Assembly: GCA_052174455.1 (NCBI GenBank)
Contig: JBQMRP010000054.1
Coordinates: 1-64,000 of the forward strand
Source of the DNA: Arsenophonus sp052174455
Lineage (GTDB): Bacteria; Pseudomonadota; Gammaproteobacteria; Enterobacterales; Enterobacteriaceae
Reading direction: 5' to 3'
Length of the DNA stretch: 64,000 bases
Shown: in pieces, positions 52,023 through 62,335 of the stretch
How positions within the stretch are numbered: the first letter of the stretch is position 1
Layout: each line of letters starts with the position of its first letter
Program-made: the position numbers and the translations under genes
Notes under the pieces: model-generated
Database searches by the model: none
What the model was told of the DNA's origin: nothing
What the model saw: the letters and a program-made list of their open reading frames with translations, nothing else

Positions 52023-53195
52023 TTGGTAAATAGTTATCAAGTTTCAATTCAACAACGATCTTTGATTATTGGCCTCGTTGCTGGAGAAGTATCAGGTGAT
52101 ATACTTGGTGCAGGTCTTATTAGAGCGCTAAAACAGCGAGTTCCTAATGCGCATTTTGTTGGTGTTGCAGGCCCATTAATGCAAGCAGAGGGCTGTGAGT
52201 CCTGGTATGAAATGGAAGAATTTTCTGTGATGGGAGTTGTTGAAGTTTTAGGGCGACTAACACGCTTATTACAAATTCGCGCTGACTTGATTAGATGTTT
52301 TATTAAATTGCAGCCTGATGTGTTTGTTGGGATAGATTCGCCTGATTTTAATATTACCCTTGAGCGGAAATTAAAACAAACAGGTATCAAAACCATTCAT
52401 TATGTCAGTCCTTCTGTTTGGGCATGGAGGCATGATCGTGTTTTTAAAATAAGAGAGGCGACCAACTTAGTGCTTGCTTTGTTACCATTTGAAAAAAAGT
52501 TTTATGACCGCTACAACATTCCTTGTCGTTTTATAGGTCACGCTATGGCTGATAGCGTACCACTAAAACCTGATAAGAAGGCTATTAGAATAAAATTAAA
52601 TATACCCAATGATGTTAAATGTTTAACTATCTTGCCAGGTAGTCGTTGTTTTGAAGTTGAAATACTGAGTCCTATCTTTTTACGAGCTGCACAAATTTTG
52701 ATAAAGGATTTTCCTAATTTGCAAATCTTAGTTCCTGTTGTTAATCAACAACGTCGGCAGCAATTTGAAGCGATTTATCGAGAGATTTCGCCAAGCTTAT
52801 CACTGAAAATTTTAGATAGCCAAGCGCTGATAGCTATGATTGCAGCCGATGTAACTTTATTAGCTTCAGGGACAGCTTCATTAGAATGTATGTTAGCAAA
52901 GTGTCCGATGGTAGTTGCATATCGAATGAAACCAGTAACTTATTGGCTAGTTAAACACCTAGTTAAAATTCCTTTTATTTCATTACCCAATTTATTAGCT
53001 GGCGAAGAGTTGGTTAAAGAATTTATTCAGAATGATTGTCAACCTGAACTATTAGCTGATTCGCTTAAGTCTTTATTAATAGATAAAAAAAAAGTTAAAA
53101 AGCTAAAACAAATCTTCTTACAATTACATGAAGGTATTCTTTGTGAGGCTAATCAGCAAGCGGCAGAAGCCGTCTTAGAGTTAAGTAAAAAATAA
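52023..53195 (+). CDS. lpxB: Lipid A disaccharide synthase LpxB
   Basis: Peripheral membrane glycosyltransferase (GT19) that joins UDP-2,3-diacyl-glucosamine and lipid X. 390 aa (382 in E. coli); the start is TTG at 52023 with AGGAGAA upstream. Segments: GLVAGEVSGDILGAGLIRAL, FVGVAGPLMQAEGCESW, VFVGIDSPDFNI, IHYVSPSVWAWRHDR, FIGHAMADSVPL, ILPGSRCFEVE and the donor-site region LLASGTASLECMLAKCPMVVAYRM. The family usually has GSR..E at the phosphate site, kept here as GSRCFEVE. It is cut off from lpxA by repeat C2. Confidence 0.96.
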   Translation: MVNSYQVSIQQRSLIIGLVAGEVSGDILGAGLIRALKQRVPNAHFVGVAGPLMQAEGCESWYEMEEFSVMGVVEVLGRLTRLLQIRADLIRCFIKLQPDVFVGIDSPDFNITLERKLKQTGIKTIHYVSPSVWAWRHDRVFKIREATNLVLALLPFEKKFYDRYNIPCRFIGHAMADSVPLKPDKKAIRIKLNIPNDVKCLTILPGSRCFEVEILSPIFLRAAQILIKDFPNLQILVPVVNQQRRQQFEAIYREISPSLSLKILDSQALIAMIAADVTLLASGTASLECMLAKCPMVVAYRMKPVTYWLVKHLVKIPFISLPNLLAGEELVKEFIQNDCQPELLADSLKSLLIDKKKVKKLKQIFLQLHEGILCEANQQAAEAVLELSKK

Positions 53196-53204
53196 ATTAT
53201 CTTA

Positions 53205-53775
53205 TTTATTTTAAAAAAAAATTTTTGCTAGTCTTGATAAGGTTGCTCGAGGACCTTTAGTCGATGCAGTGGTAACAGTCTCCGTGATTTTAGATTAAAA
53301 CAATTAATAATAAGATTAGTTTTTTCTAAAAAATTAATCTAAAAACGGCGTAATATGCTTTATATTGAGATTTAAGATAAAGCATTATCTTGAAGTATCG
53401 GGTGTATAGAGATAGAAGAGATAAGTAAAATTAATATATTACAGGTCACTTTTTATTTTGCAGAGCAGTGCCAGAACTTACTACTATAGCTGATTTTATT
53501 TTGGTAGATAGAAATAATAGCCTAGATTTTTTCCTCTATCTTTTCAAGCAATTATTAAAGCTGATAGTTTAGTGCAGGAAGTTAGTGCCGTGTTACTGTT
53601 AGCAACAGTGACATAAGATGGGGAAATGCAAAAGTTAGATATCCTTTATCAAAGTATTCTTTTGTTCAGCATAAAAGTTATCTAACGGTATTTCATTTAG
53701 AAAACTTGGATTAATATGGTACAACACAGTTTCATCGCAAAAATTATATTTTTGTTAGTCGAATACTGAGTTGCA
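53205..53775 (+). pseudogene. rnhB: rnhB remnant (ribonuclease HII)
   Basis: Near 53228-53300 the plus strand reads SLDKVARGPLVDAVVTVSVILD, which matches [23 protein letters not shown] of RNase HII, with the catalytic DE altered. The C-terminal part near 53664-53740 reads QHKSYLTVFHLENLD, matching QHKGYPTAFHLEKL. The stretch between carries stops in all frames. The place between lpxB and dnaE is the ancestral one. Confidence 0.88.
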
Positions 53776-53793
53776 AAGAGTATAGCTAAGAAA

Positions 53794-56700
53794 ATGGCTG
53801 AGCCACATTTTATACACTTACACGTACATAGTGACTATTCTATTATTGATGGATTAGCAAAAATTAAACCACTTATTAATCAAGTGGTAGAGTTAGGGAT
53901 GCCTGCATTAGCAATAACTGATTTTACTAATCTTTATGGTTTAATAAAATTTTATTCTTCAGCACATTCTGCCGGAATTAAACCAATTATTGGTGCAGAT
54001 TTTTATCTAGAAAGCGAATTACTTAGTGATCAAGTTGCTCATTTAACTATCCTAGCCAGAGATAGTAAAGGTTACCATAATCTAATACTACTTATTTCTG
54101 CAGCTTATCAAAAAGGCTATGACGCAATCGGACCAACGATCACGCGAGAATTATTAATAACTTATAAAGAGGGGTTGCTATTACTTTCTGGTGGCTACAT
54201 GGGCGATGTTGGTAAATTTTTATTACGTGGAAATCAACAACTGGTTGAACAATGTTTAGATTTTTATCAAACTCATTTTCCGGATAACTATTATCTAGAA
54301 CTTGTCAGAACTGGGTGCCCTGATGAAGAAAGTTATTTACATGCCGCTGTTCAATTATCCGCACAAAAAGGTGTCCCGGTCGTTGCCACTAATAATGTAC
54401 GCTTTATTAATAGTGATGATTTTTCTGCACATGAAATACGGGTAGCGATCCATGATGGTTTTACGCTTACTGATGTAAAAAGACCAAAAAATTATACTCC
54501 TCAACAATATTTACGCACTGAACAGGAAATGGTTGAATTGTTTGCTGACATTCCTGAGGCGTTGAAAAATAGTGTTGAAATTGCTAAGCGTTGTAACGTG
54601 ATGATGCGTTTAGGTGAATATTTTTTACCACAATTCCCCACCGGTAATATGGAAACGGAAGATTTTCTTATCAAATGTGCAAAAGTAGGTCTGGAAGAAC
54701 GTTTACAATTTCTTTATTCCGACAAGAAAGAAAGAGATGAACGACGAGTAGCATATGATGAACGTTTAGATATTGAGTTACGAGTGATTAATCAGATGGG
54801 ATTTCCTGGTTATTTTCTAATTGTAATGGAGTTTATTCAATGGTCAAAAGATAACGCTATCCCTGTTGGTCCGGGACGAGGATCTGGCGCTGGTTCATTA
54901 GTCGCTTATGCACTAAAAATTACGGATTTAGATCCACTTCAATTTGATCTGATATTTGAACGTTTTCTTAATCCTGAGCGTATTTCCATGCCTGATTTTG
55001 ATGTTGATTTTTGTATGGAAAAGCGCGATCAGGTAATTGAACATGTTACACAAATGTATACTCGTGAAGCTGTCTCACAAATTATTACTTTTGGTACTAT
55101 GGCTGCAAAAGCCGTTATTCGAGATGTTGGTCGGGTATTGGGTCATTCGTATAGATTTGTTGATCGGATCGCGAAATTAGTTCCGCCGGATCCTGGTATG
55201 ACCCTTGAAAAGGCATTCGTGGCAGAGCCACAATTACAAGAAATTTATTATGCTGATGAAGAAGTTAAGGCATTAATAGATATGGCGCGCAAACTTGAAG
55301 GTGTAATACGTAATGTAGGTAAACATGCTGGTGGAGTAGTAATAGCGCCAACCAAAATAACGGATTTTGCACCTCTTTATTGTGATCTTGAAGGGAAAAA
55401 TCCGCTTACCCAATTTGATAAAAATGATATTGAATACGTTGGTTTAGTAAAATTTGATTTTCTTGGTCTTAAGACTTTGACAATCATTAGTTGGACGTTA
55501 ACTATGATTAATCAACGTCTGGCAAAACAAAATTTAGCGCCCATTAATATCGTGACGATCCCTCTTGATGATCAAAAATGTTTTGAATTATTACAACGGG
55601 CCGAAACGACAGCGATATTTCAACTAGAATCTCGGGGTATGAAAGACTTAATTAAGCGATTACGCCCTGATTGCTTTGAAGATATAATCGCTTTAGTTGC
55701 ACTTTTTCGTCCAGGCCCATTGCAGTCAGGAATGGTGGATAATTTTATTGATCGTAAGCATGGGTACGAAGCTATCTCTTATCCTGATGTTGAATGGCAA
55801 CATGACTTATTACGACCAGTTTTAGAGCCTACCTACGGCATAATCCTTTATCAAGAACAAGTTATGCAGATTGCTCAGGTGCTTGCTGGTTATACGCTAG
55901 GGGAAGCAGATATGCTCCGTCGAGCGATGGCTAAGAAAAAGCCTGAAGAAATGGCAAAACAACGTTCCGCTTTTCAAGCAGGGGCAGTTAAAAATGCTAT
56001 TGATTCTGAATTAGGGATAAAAATCTTTGACCTAGTAGAAAAATTTGCTGGTTACGGATTTAATAAATCACATTCTGCAGCTTATGCATTAGTTTCTTAC
56101 CAGACTCTTTGGTTAAAAACACACTACCCAGCTGAGTTTATGGCGGCAGTTATGACAGCGGATATGGATAATACCGAAAAAGTAGTTAGTTTAATTGATG
56201 AATGTTGGTGTATAGGGTTAAAAGTATTACCGCCGGATATTAATAGTGGGTTATATCATTTTCATGTTAATAGTAGCGGTGAAATTGTTTATGGTATTGG
56301 CGCAATTAAAGGTGTTGGTGAAGGTCCAATAAAAACTATTATTGAATCGCGTCAAAAAAAAGGTTTTTTTAAAGAAATTTTTGATCTTTGTGCACGGATT
56401 AATATTAAAAAGCTTAATCGTAGAGTGATGGAGAAATTGATTATGTCTGGTGCTTTTGATCATTTAGGTCCGCACCGTGCTGCGTTAATGTCTTCATTAG
56501 AATCTGCTTTAAAAGCGGCAAGTCAACACGCTAAAGCAGAAGCTGTTGGACAAACTGATATGTTTGGCGTATTAGCTGAAACACCTGAGCAGATTGAACT
56601 ATCTTATGATAGTGTAGCTAAATGGCCTGAACATTTTATATTAGAAGGTGAACGCGAAACATTGGGTCTCTATTTAACTGGACATCCTATTACTGCTTAT

Positions 56701-57276
56701 TTATCTGAAATTGAACATTATAGCAGTGGATTGAGATTAAAGGATCTAAATACAACATCTCATGGAGAGATGTTAACGGTAGTTGGTTTAGTGCTGACAG
56801 CTAAAATAGTAACCAGTAAACGTGGTAACAGGATAGGTATATGTACTTTAGATGATCGTTCTGGACGCTTAGATATAATATTATTTTCAGATACCTTAGA
56901 AAGGTATCAACATCTACTTGAAAAAAATAAAATATTAATTGCAACAGGTCAGATTAGCTTTGATGATTTTAATAGTAGTAATAAAATGTCTGTTCATGAA
57001 TTGATGGAACTTAATGAAGCTCGTAAGAAGTACTCCAAAGGTATTGCTATTTCATTGACAGATAAACAAATGAATGACCGATTATTAAATCGTCTTTGTA
57101 GCACATTAGAACCTTATCGTTCAGGAACAATACCGGTTCATCTTTATTATCAGAAGAAAGATGCTTGCGCTAAATTAAAATTAGGCATAACTTGGCGGGT
57201 TATTCCAACTGATGATTTGCTAATTGAGCTGCGAACTTTACTAGGTAAAGAGCAGGTAGAATTAGAATTTGACTAA
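53794..57276 (+). CDS. dnaE: DNA polymerase III alpha subunit DnaE
   Basis: Replicative polymerase catalytic subunit. 1160 aa, exactly the E. coli length. N-terminal PHP domain begins FIHLHVHSDYSIIDGLAK. The polymerase core holds GPGRGSGAGSLVAYAL and the catalytic aspartates in MPDFDVDFCMEKRD (about residues 400-412), with KHAGGVVIAP and GYGFNKSHSAAYA beyond. The tail includes the OB-fold region (LTVVGLVLTAKIVTSKRGNRIG) and ends in VELEFD. The start ATG follows AAGAAA, and accA follows after 11 bp. Confidence 0.98.
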   Translation: MAEPHFIHLHVHSDYSIIDGLAKIKPLINQVVELGMPALAITDFTNLYGLIKFYSSAHSAGIKPIIGADFYLESELLSDQVAHLTILARDSKGYHNLILLISAAYQKGYDAIGPTITRELLITYKEGLLLLSGGYMGDVGKFLLRGNQQLVEQCLDFYQTHFPDNYYLELVRTGCPDEESYLHAAVQLSAQKGVPVVATNNVRFINSDDFSAHEIRVAIHDGFTLTDVKRPKNYTPQQYLRTEQEMVELFADIPEALKNSVEIAKRCNVMMRLGEYFLPQFPTGNMETEDFLIKCAKVGLEERLQFLYSDKKERDERRVAYDERLDIELRVINQMGFPGYFLIVMEFIQWSKDNAIPVGPGRGSGAGSLVAYALKITDLDPLQFDLIFERFLNPERISMPDFDVDFCMEKRDQVIEHVTQMYTREAVSQIITFGTMAAKAVIRDVGRVLGHSYRFVDRIAKLVPPDPGMTLEKAFVAEPQLQEIYYADEEVKALIDMARKLEGVIRNVGKHAGGVVIAPTKITDFAPLYCDLEGKNPLTQFDKNDIEYVGLVKFDFLGLKTLTIISWTLTMINQRLAKQNLAPINIVTIPLDDQKCFELLQRAETTAIFQLESRGMKDLIKRLRPDCFEDIIALVALFRPGPLQSGMVDNFIDRKHGYEAISYPDVEWQHDLLRPVLEPTYGIILYQEQVMQIAQVLAGYTLGEADMLRRAMAKKKPEEMAKQRSAFQAGAVKNAIDSELGIKIFDLVEKFAGYGFNKSHSAAYALVSYQTLWLKTHYPAEFMAAVMTADMDNTEKVVSLIDECWCIGLKVLPPDINSGLYHFHVNSSGEIVYGIGAIKGVGEGPIKTIIESRQKKGFFKEIFDLCARINIKKLNRRVMEKLIMSGAFDHLGPHRAALMSSLESALKAASQHAKAEAVGQTDMFGVLAETPEQIELSYDSVAKWPEHFILEGERETLGLYLTGHPITAYLSEIEHYSSGLRLKDLNTTSHGEMLTVVGLVLTAKIVTSKRGNRIGICTLDDRSGRLDIILFSDTLERYQHLLEKNKILIATGQISFDDFNSSNKMSVHELMELNEARKKYSKGIAISLTDKQMNDRLLNRLCSTLEPYRSGTIPVHLYYQKKDACAKLKLGITWRVIPTDDLLIELRTLLGKEQVELEFD

Positions 57277-57287
57277 ATAGGAATATT

Positions 57288-58250
57288 ATGAATCTTAATT
57301 TTCTAGATTTTGAACAACCGATTCTGGAGTTAGAGGCAAAAATAGACTCATTAATGGCAATAAATCGTCAGGATGATAGAAAACTAGACATTGACCTAGA
57401 TGAAGAGATCGCTAGACTTCGTGAAAAGAGTTTAGAGTTAACACGAAAAATTTTTTCTGACTTAGGTGCTTGGCAAATAGCACAACTTGCTCGTCACCCG
57501 ATGCGACCTTATACTCTGGATTATACTCAACGTATATTGACGCAGTTCCAAGAACTAGCAGGTGATCGTGCTTATGCTGATGATAAAGCTATTGTTGGTG
57601 GATTGGCTCGATTAGATGGACGTCCAGTAATGGTTATTGGTCATCAGAAGGGGCGCGAAACAAAAGAAAAAATTCGGCGAAATTTTGGCATGCCAGCACC
57701 GGAAGGATATCGTAAGGCTTTACGATTAATGGAAATCGCTGAACGTTTTAAGTTACCGATTATTACTTTTATCGATACACCGGGAGGGTATCCTGGTGTT
57801 GGGGCGGAGGAACGTGGTCAGTCTGAAGCGATTGCTCGTAATTTACGTGAAATGTCTCGACTTTTTGTTCCTATTATCTGTACAGTAATAGGAGAGGGGG
57901 GGTCTGGTGGTGCTTTAGCGATTGGCGTTGGTGATAAAATTAATATGCTTCAGTACAGTACTTATTCTGTTATTTCCCCTGAGGGTTGCGCCTCTATTCT
58001 TTGGAAAAGTGCGGATAAAGCACCATTAGCTGCTGAAGCGATGGGGATCACCGCTTTACGTTTAAAATCACTTAACCTGATTGATAACATTGTTGAAGAA
58101 CCGTTAGGTGGCGCGCATCGTAATTATGAAGAAATTGCGCGTAATCTTAAACAGCGTATTTTAAATGATTTGAGTGATATTGATTTATTTAGTCCTGAAG
58201 AGTTAAGAGATCGTCGTTATCAACGCTTGATGGCGTATGGTTATTGTTAG
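57288..58250 (+). CDS. accA: Acetyl-CoA carboxylase carboxyltransferase subunit alpha
   Basis: Forms with AccD the carboxyltransferase that makes malonyl-CoA for fatty-acid synthesis. 320 aa (319 in E. coli). Segments: LNFLDFEQPILELEAKIDSL, LARHPMRPYTLDYTQ, VIGHQKGRETKEKIRRNFGMPAPEGYRKALRLM, FIDTPGGYPGVGAEERGQSEAIARNL, and EGGSGGALAIGVGDKINMLQYSTYSVISPEGCASILWK. It lies 11 bp after dnaE. The usual next gene, ldcC, is absent; a terminator hairpin follows. Confidence 0.98.
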   Translation: MNLNFLDFEQPILELEAKIDSLMAINRQDDRKLDIDLDEEIARLREKSLELTRKIFSDLGAWQIAQLARHPMRPYTLDYTQRILTQFQELAGDRAYADDKAIVGGLARLDGRPVMVIGHQKGRETKEKIRRNFGMPAPEGYRKALRLMEIAERFKLPIITFIDTPGGYPGVGAEERGQSEAIARNLREMSRLFVPIICTVIGEGGSGGALAIGVGDKINMLQYSTYSVISPEGCASILWKSADKAPLAAEAMGITALRLKSLNLIDNIVEEPLGGAHRNYEEIARNLKQRILNDLSDIDLFSPEELRDRRYQRLMAYGYC

Positions 58251-58270
58251 TTTTATGCTAAGCAATAAAT

Positions 58271-58310
58271 AAGAGTGAAAATAACTATTAATAATTATTT
58301 TCATTCTTTA
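58271..58310 (+). terminator. Terminator after accA
   Basis: AGAGTGAAAATAA (58272-58284) pairs with TTATTTTCATTCT (58295-58307), 13 pairs with one G-T, followed by TTTA. It ends the dnaE-accA unit. Confidence 0.65.
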
Positions 58311-58442
58311 ATACTTAAATTTCATCATTGATGATCATCAGAAAAATCATAGATAGAAATCTATATTTCATTTTTTTTAAAAAAATTATTTTATACAATA
58401 AAATATAGCAATAATAATTCTGATAGAGGTAATAAGAGTATT

Positions 58443-59786
58443 ATGAATGCTAATGAGTTTGCATTACTGAATAAAATTATAAAAACCATCGGCTCTACAC
58501 GTCGAATATTGATAGGTTTCAGTGGTGGACTAGATTCAACAGTTTTATTACATGCTTTGGTATCATTACGTCAAACTACAATACCAAACCTTAATATCCG
58601 CGCGGTTTATATTCATCATGGATTGAATGATGAAGCTGATGATTGGGGCATCCATTGCCGAAAAGTTTGCTTTGACTGGCAGGTAGAGTTTTATTCGCAA
58701 CATATTTATATTGATTCAACTAAAAAAGGGGTTGAAGCAGCGGCGCGTGATGCACGATATCAAGTGTTTAGTGAAATATTATTACCAGAGGAAATTATTG
58801 CTACTGCCCAACATTTAGATGATCAAGCAGAAACTTTTTTATTAGCATTAAAACGGGGGAGTGGGCCAACAGGTTTATCTGCCATGCCAATTTCTATTCC
58901 ATTTTCTGATACTTATTTAATAAGACCTTTATTGTCATTCAGCCGTCAGCAATTAGTTATTTATGCTCAAAAAAAAACACTTTCTTGGATAGAAGACGAT
59001 AGTAATCAAGATCAGAGCTATGATCGTAACTTTTTACGTTTAACTATAATGCCGCGTTTTAACCAGCGTTGGCCGCATTTTTCTCTATCAGTGTCAAGAA
59101 GTGCCAGTTTATGTGCAGAACAAGAAGCCTTACTAAATGAATTACTGCATGATTATTTATCTCAGTTAGTGATGGCAGAAGGAGCCTTGCAGCTTAATGT
59201 TTTAAACAGTTATTCTGAAATGAAACGTAATGCAATATTACGTCGTTGGTTGAGTTTACATCGAATTTTAATGCCTTCTCGTGTTCAATTAAAACAGATT
59301 TGGCAAGATGTGATCTGTGCGCGTCCAGATGCAGAGCCAAAATTTATTTTATCTAACAACAATGTTATCCGACGTTTTAAACAACAGCTTTGGTTGTTGC
59401 CACAATTTAACGATCTAACTAAAATTTGTTTAGTATGGAAGATCCCCGCTGTAATTAAATTGCCAGATAGTTTAGGTGAGTTAATGATCTCAGATGAAGG
59501 AAAGCAGTTTCGTGCTCCGTTACCGAATGAGAAGGTTACTATTCGATTTGGATTAAAGGGAAATATTAAAATTATTGGTCGGCAACATGCTAGACGGAGT
59601 AAAAAGATTTGGCAGGAGTTAGGTGTAGCACCTTGGTTAAGGGAGAGAACGCCTTTGATTTATTATAATGATGAACTTATTGCAGCTGTTGGGGTATTTA
59701 TTACTCAATCAGGTCAATGTATTCAAGGTCAGCCTGAATTAAAAGTAAAATGGATAACAGATAAAAAACCCTTACATTACAAGTAA
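58443..59786 (+). CDS. tilS: tRNA(Ile)-lysidine synthetase TilS
   Basis: Converts C34 of the CAU-anticodon tRNA-Ile to lysidine, using ATP and lysine, so that it reads AUA; essential. 447 aa (432 in E. coli). The N-type ATP-pyrophosphatase P-loop is GFSGGLDSTVLLHAL, followed by VYIHHGLNDEADDWGIHC, ATAQHLDDQAETFLLALKRGSGPTGLSAM and the SYDRNFLR segment. The C-terminal substrate-binding domain has RRSKKIWQELGVAPWLRERTPLIYYNDELIAAVG. It has its own upstream interval of 192 bp after accA, where ldcC is missing. Confidence 0.97.
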   Translation: MNANEFALLNKIIKTIGSTRRILIGFSGGLDSTVLLHALVSLRQTTIPNLNIRAVYIHHGLNDEADDWGIHCRKVCFDWQVEFYSQHIYIDSTKKGVEAAARDARYQVFSEILLPEEIIATAQHLDDQAETFLLALKRGSGPTGLSAMPISIPFSDTYLIRPLLSFSRQQLVIYAQKKTLSWIEDDSNQDQSYDRNFLRLTIMPRFNQRWPHFSLSVSRSASLCAEQEALLNELLHDYLSQLVMAEGALQLNVLNSYSEMKRNAILRRWLSLHRILMPSRVQLKQIWQDVICARPDAEPKFILSNNNVIRRFKQQLWLLPQFNDLTKICLVWKIPAVIKLPDSLGELMISDEGKQFRAPLPNEKVTIRFGLKGNIKIIGRQHARRSKKIWQELGVAPWLRERTPLIYYNDELIAAVGVFITQSGQCIQGQPELKVKWITDKKPLHYK

Positions 59787-59811
59787 TAGTTATTATTATG
59801 CCGCTATAATC

Positions 59812-59855
59812 ATATCTTTCTTTTTATGATCCAGAAAGAAAGATATTAATTTCGC
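59812..59855 (+). terminator. Hairpin after tilS
   Basis: ATATCTTTCTTT (59812-59823) and AAAGAAAGATAT (59835-59846) form a perfect 12-bp stem with an 11-base loop, 26 bp after the tilS stop. The T run after it is poor, so termination efficiency is uncertain. Confidence 0.6.
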
Positions 59856-60829
59856 TAATTTTAAAATAACTAAAATTAACAATATTATCTAATCACAATT
59901 GATTTTCATTAGCAATATCAACAAGCAGATGTTTAATCGCGTTCTAACATGGATCAATTGATCTAGTTTATGATTAAATAGAAGACTGTTTCTGACAAGG
60001 GAATTCTAAAAAATTATAATTATTGCAGTTTATGTTTGCATCACTATCTTTAGATCCAATATGTCATCCCTATTATTAAATAGGGGTTATTTACCACCTT
60101 TAAATATTTCTAATTATAAGCAGTTTTGCTTAAAGCATATAATAGCACTATACGGTTTTAACTAAAGATGAAACCAGCATGAAACATCATCCTCTAATAT
60201 CTAGAGTATGCGAGTTATTGAGAAATGTATGTTTCAATTCAGTAAATTTACTAATAATTACTGTCGTAAATGAAAATTTACTAAATTAAATGATTAAAAT
60301 AATATGAATTTTATAGTAAAAGCTTAGTCTCATGTCTAATGACGGAGTTATCAATAAGGTTGAAGTTAGCTCAATAGCATTTAGTATGGCAGAATAATTT
60401 TTATTTAATTTGTTCTAGCAAATTAGATAACATTGAGAGAGTAATAATATTAGCGGATATCGCTTAATATTAAGATAATAAATGGAGTGACTGACTAACA
60501 ACGTTAATTTGATTAAATTTTTCAAAAGATTAGCTATAATAATTTTCATCATTTTATGAAGAAAATTTAATAATTACTGTTAGTGCTAGATCTTTATTTA
60601 GATCGGTTATTCTATCTATTAATAGAGGTACCTTGTTCTGAGTCTAGGATAAGAATCAGAATAACACTATTTGCTTGAGCTTTTTATTATGGTAATTGTG
60701 CAACACCACAATAAGATTCAAATGATTAGAGATTAGTTTATAAATCTTTATTACTGGTCCTGGAATTTATAATACATATCTCATCCTCGTGTTGGTTTTT
60801 ATAATAATGTTCTGATATAATCTTATAAT
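59856..60829. other. Non-coding stretch, possible npr trace
   Basis: Nearly 1 kb without intact genes. On the minus strand near 60370-60500 a broken reading ISANIITLSMLSN could be a relic of Npr (family: ANSVIALLMLDS), which follows rapZ in E. coli. The match is short, so this is tentative. Confidence 0.35.
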
Positions 60830-61677
60830 ATTCTCTTTTCTAACGTTCAATGATACGACTGAACATTTTTACCTTTTGAGTAAAAATAATCAATCAGTTA
60901 TTCGGCAACATAAAATAAACGGTGTTTACTACTAGCACAGCTGATAGTAATTGTTAAATAACTACGTTATTAGATTTTAATATGGCTAATCATAATTTAA
61001 GATAAATACGTATTTGATAGATAAAATTATGCACTTCTGTATATCGGTTAAGAAAGGCTGCAACAGGGGCGGCGATCGAGACTTGTAATAGAGCGTAATT
61101 TTGGATCCCAATGTGGATTGGGTAAAAATAGATATCAGATACATAACCTGCATCGATCTGAATGCCATGTTTAAAGTTAAAGTATTCAAATACCATGTTC
61201 AATTTATGTTCTAGTTAACCTACTAAACTAGTTCTAAATATTTTAGCTAATTCATGTACTGACATTTTTAGAGGTATCGATAATTAAATCGGCTCCTTGA
61301 ACGGAGTGGTTCTAATAGATTATTTCCTCGTCAATAGTATTTTCTAATGATAAATTTTACTGGATAGTGGATCTAGTCGGCGGGTATCACTAATATCTTC
61401 TAATTAGTCCATTACGTTCTGTATCAAGAAAAATTAATTGTGGTGAAAATTAGCAGGTAGATTTTTTTAACATTTTTAAAAAATTTCTGAGTTATGTGGC
61501 ATGTTAGGAATATCAATGCTCACAATAGCAGAAGTTTGTTTTTTCAAAAGTGTATTTTCTAATTTTAGCACTAAATAATATGAAGATTGCTAAAATAATA
61601 AAAATCAATATCCTTTAGTGCTCGCAGAGCAACTGATTTACCTGAATCAGAACGGCCACTGACTATCATCAGCACAA
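60830..61677 (-). pseudogene. rapZ: rapZ (yhbJ) remnant
   Basis: From the old start at 61677 the minus strand reads VLMIVSGRS(D)SGKSVALRALKDI, keeping a P-loop. Later frames give VSIDIPNMP, DTRRLDPLSS, LLEPLRSRADLIIDTS, MVFEYFNFKHGIQIDAGYVSDI, NPHWDPKLR-like sequence, PVAAFLNRYTEVHNFIYQIR and, near the end, KNVQSYH. These are RapZ segments in order with frameshifts and stops. RapZ is the RNA-binding adaptor that targets GlmZ and so controls glmS. It lies just downstream of ptsN, as in E. coli. Confidence 0.9.
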
Positions 61678-61745
61678 TAAGTTATACCACTTTAAATTTA
61701 TTGATAATGAAAATTATTATTTTAGTTTAGATTTTTTAGAAATAG

Positions 61746-62213
61746 TTATTCAGTAATTATTTTATAGAGTTCTTCATTACTTTGTGCAGCGCGTAAACGA
61801 CGACATAGGTTCTTATCAGCTAACCGCTTGGCAATTAAAGAGAGTGTATGTAAATGTATTTTACATTGCTCTGAAGGAACTACTAATGCAAATAGTAAAT
61901 CGACTGGCTGATTATCAATGGCATCGATAGCAATCGGTTCATCTAAATGGAGAAAAACACCAACTGCGTTGGATGAATTATTTTCATTTAATTTGCCATG
62001 AGGGATTGCAATACCTCCACCGATACCGGTGGTTCCGACTTTTTCACGGATTAATAATGAGTCAAAAATAATATTTTCAGGTACATTAAGTGCAATTGCA
62101 GCAACTTCACTAATAATTTCTAACGCTCTTTTTTTACTCGTGCAATGTACATTATTTAGTGTAGATGATGGGGTTAATACCGAGCTTAATAATAATTTTT
62201 TTTTATTGTTCAT
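61746..62213 (-). CDS. ptsN: Nitrogen-type PTS EIIA component PtsN
   Basis: EIIA-Ntr of the regulatory nitrogen PTS, phosphorylated by Npr; it regulates potassium transport and other processes by binding partners. 155 aa (163 in E. coli). Segments: KKRALEIISEVAA, IREKVGTTGIGGGIAIPHGKL with the phosphorylated His in PHG, VGVFLHLDEPIAIDAIDNQPVDLLFALVVP and HLHTLSLIAKRLADK. The neighbours hpf and rpoN that precede it in E. coli are not seen; a family-C repeat lies 120 bp upstream. With rapZ dead and npr not found here, its phosphorylation partner must be elsewhere or lost. Confidence 0.96.
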   Translation of the reverse strand: MNNKKKLLLSSVLTPSSTLNNVHCTSKKRALEIISEVAAIALNVPENIIFDSLLIREKVGTTGIGGGIAIPHGKLNENNSSNAVGVFLHLDEPIAIDAIDNQPVDLLFALVVPSEQCKIHLHTLSLIAKRLADKNLCRRLRAAQSNEELYKIITE

Positions 62214-62335
62214 TGGATTTATTGGTTTATGGCAACAATACTAGACATTCATAATAGATATCTGGTATTGATGATACTAGCATTAATAATCTATATTTAG
62301 TGTCATAGTGCCATTGTTATTTAATAACTGTCACC

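Noticed and set aside
52049..52396. 115-codon minus-strand open frame
   Set aside because: Antisense to the conserved N-terminal part of lpxB; no similarity or start signal of its own.
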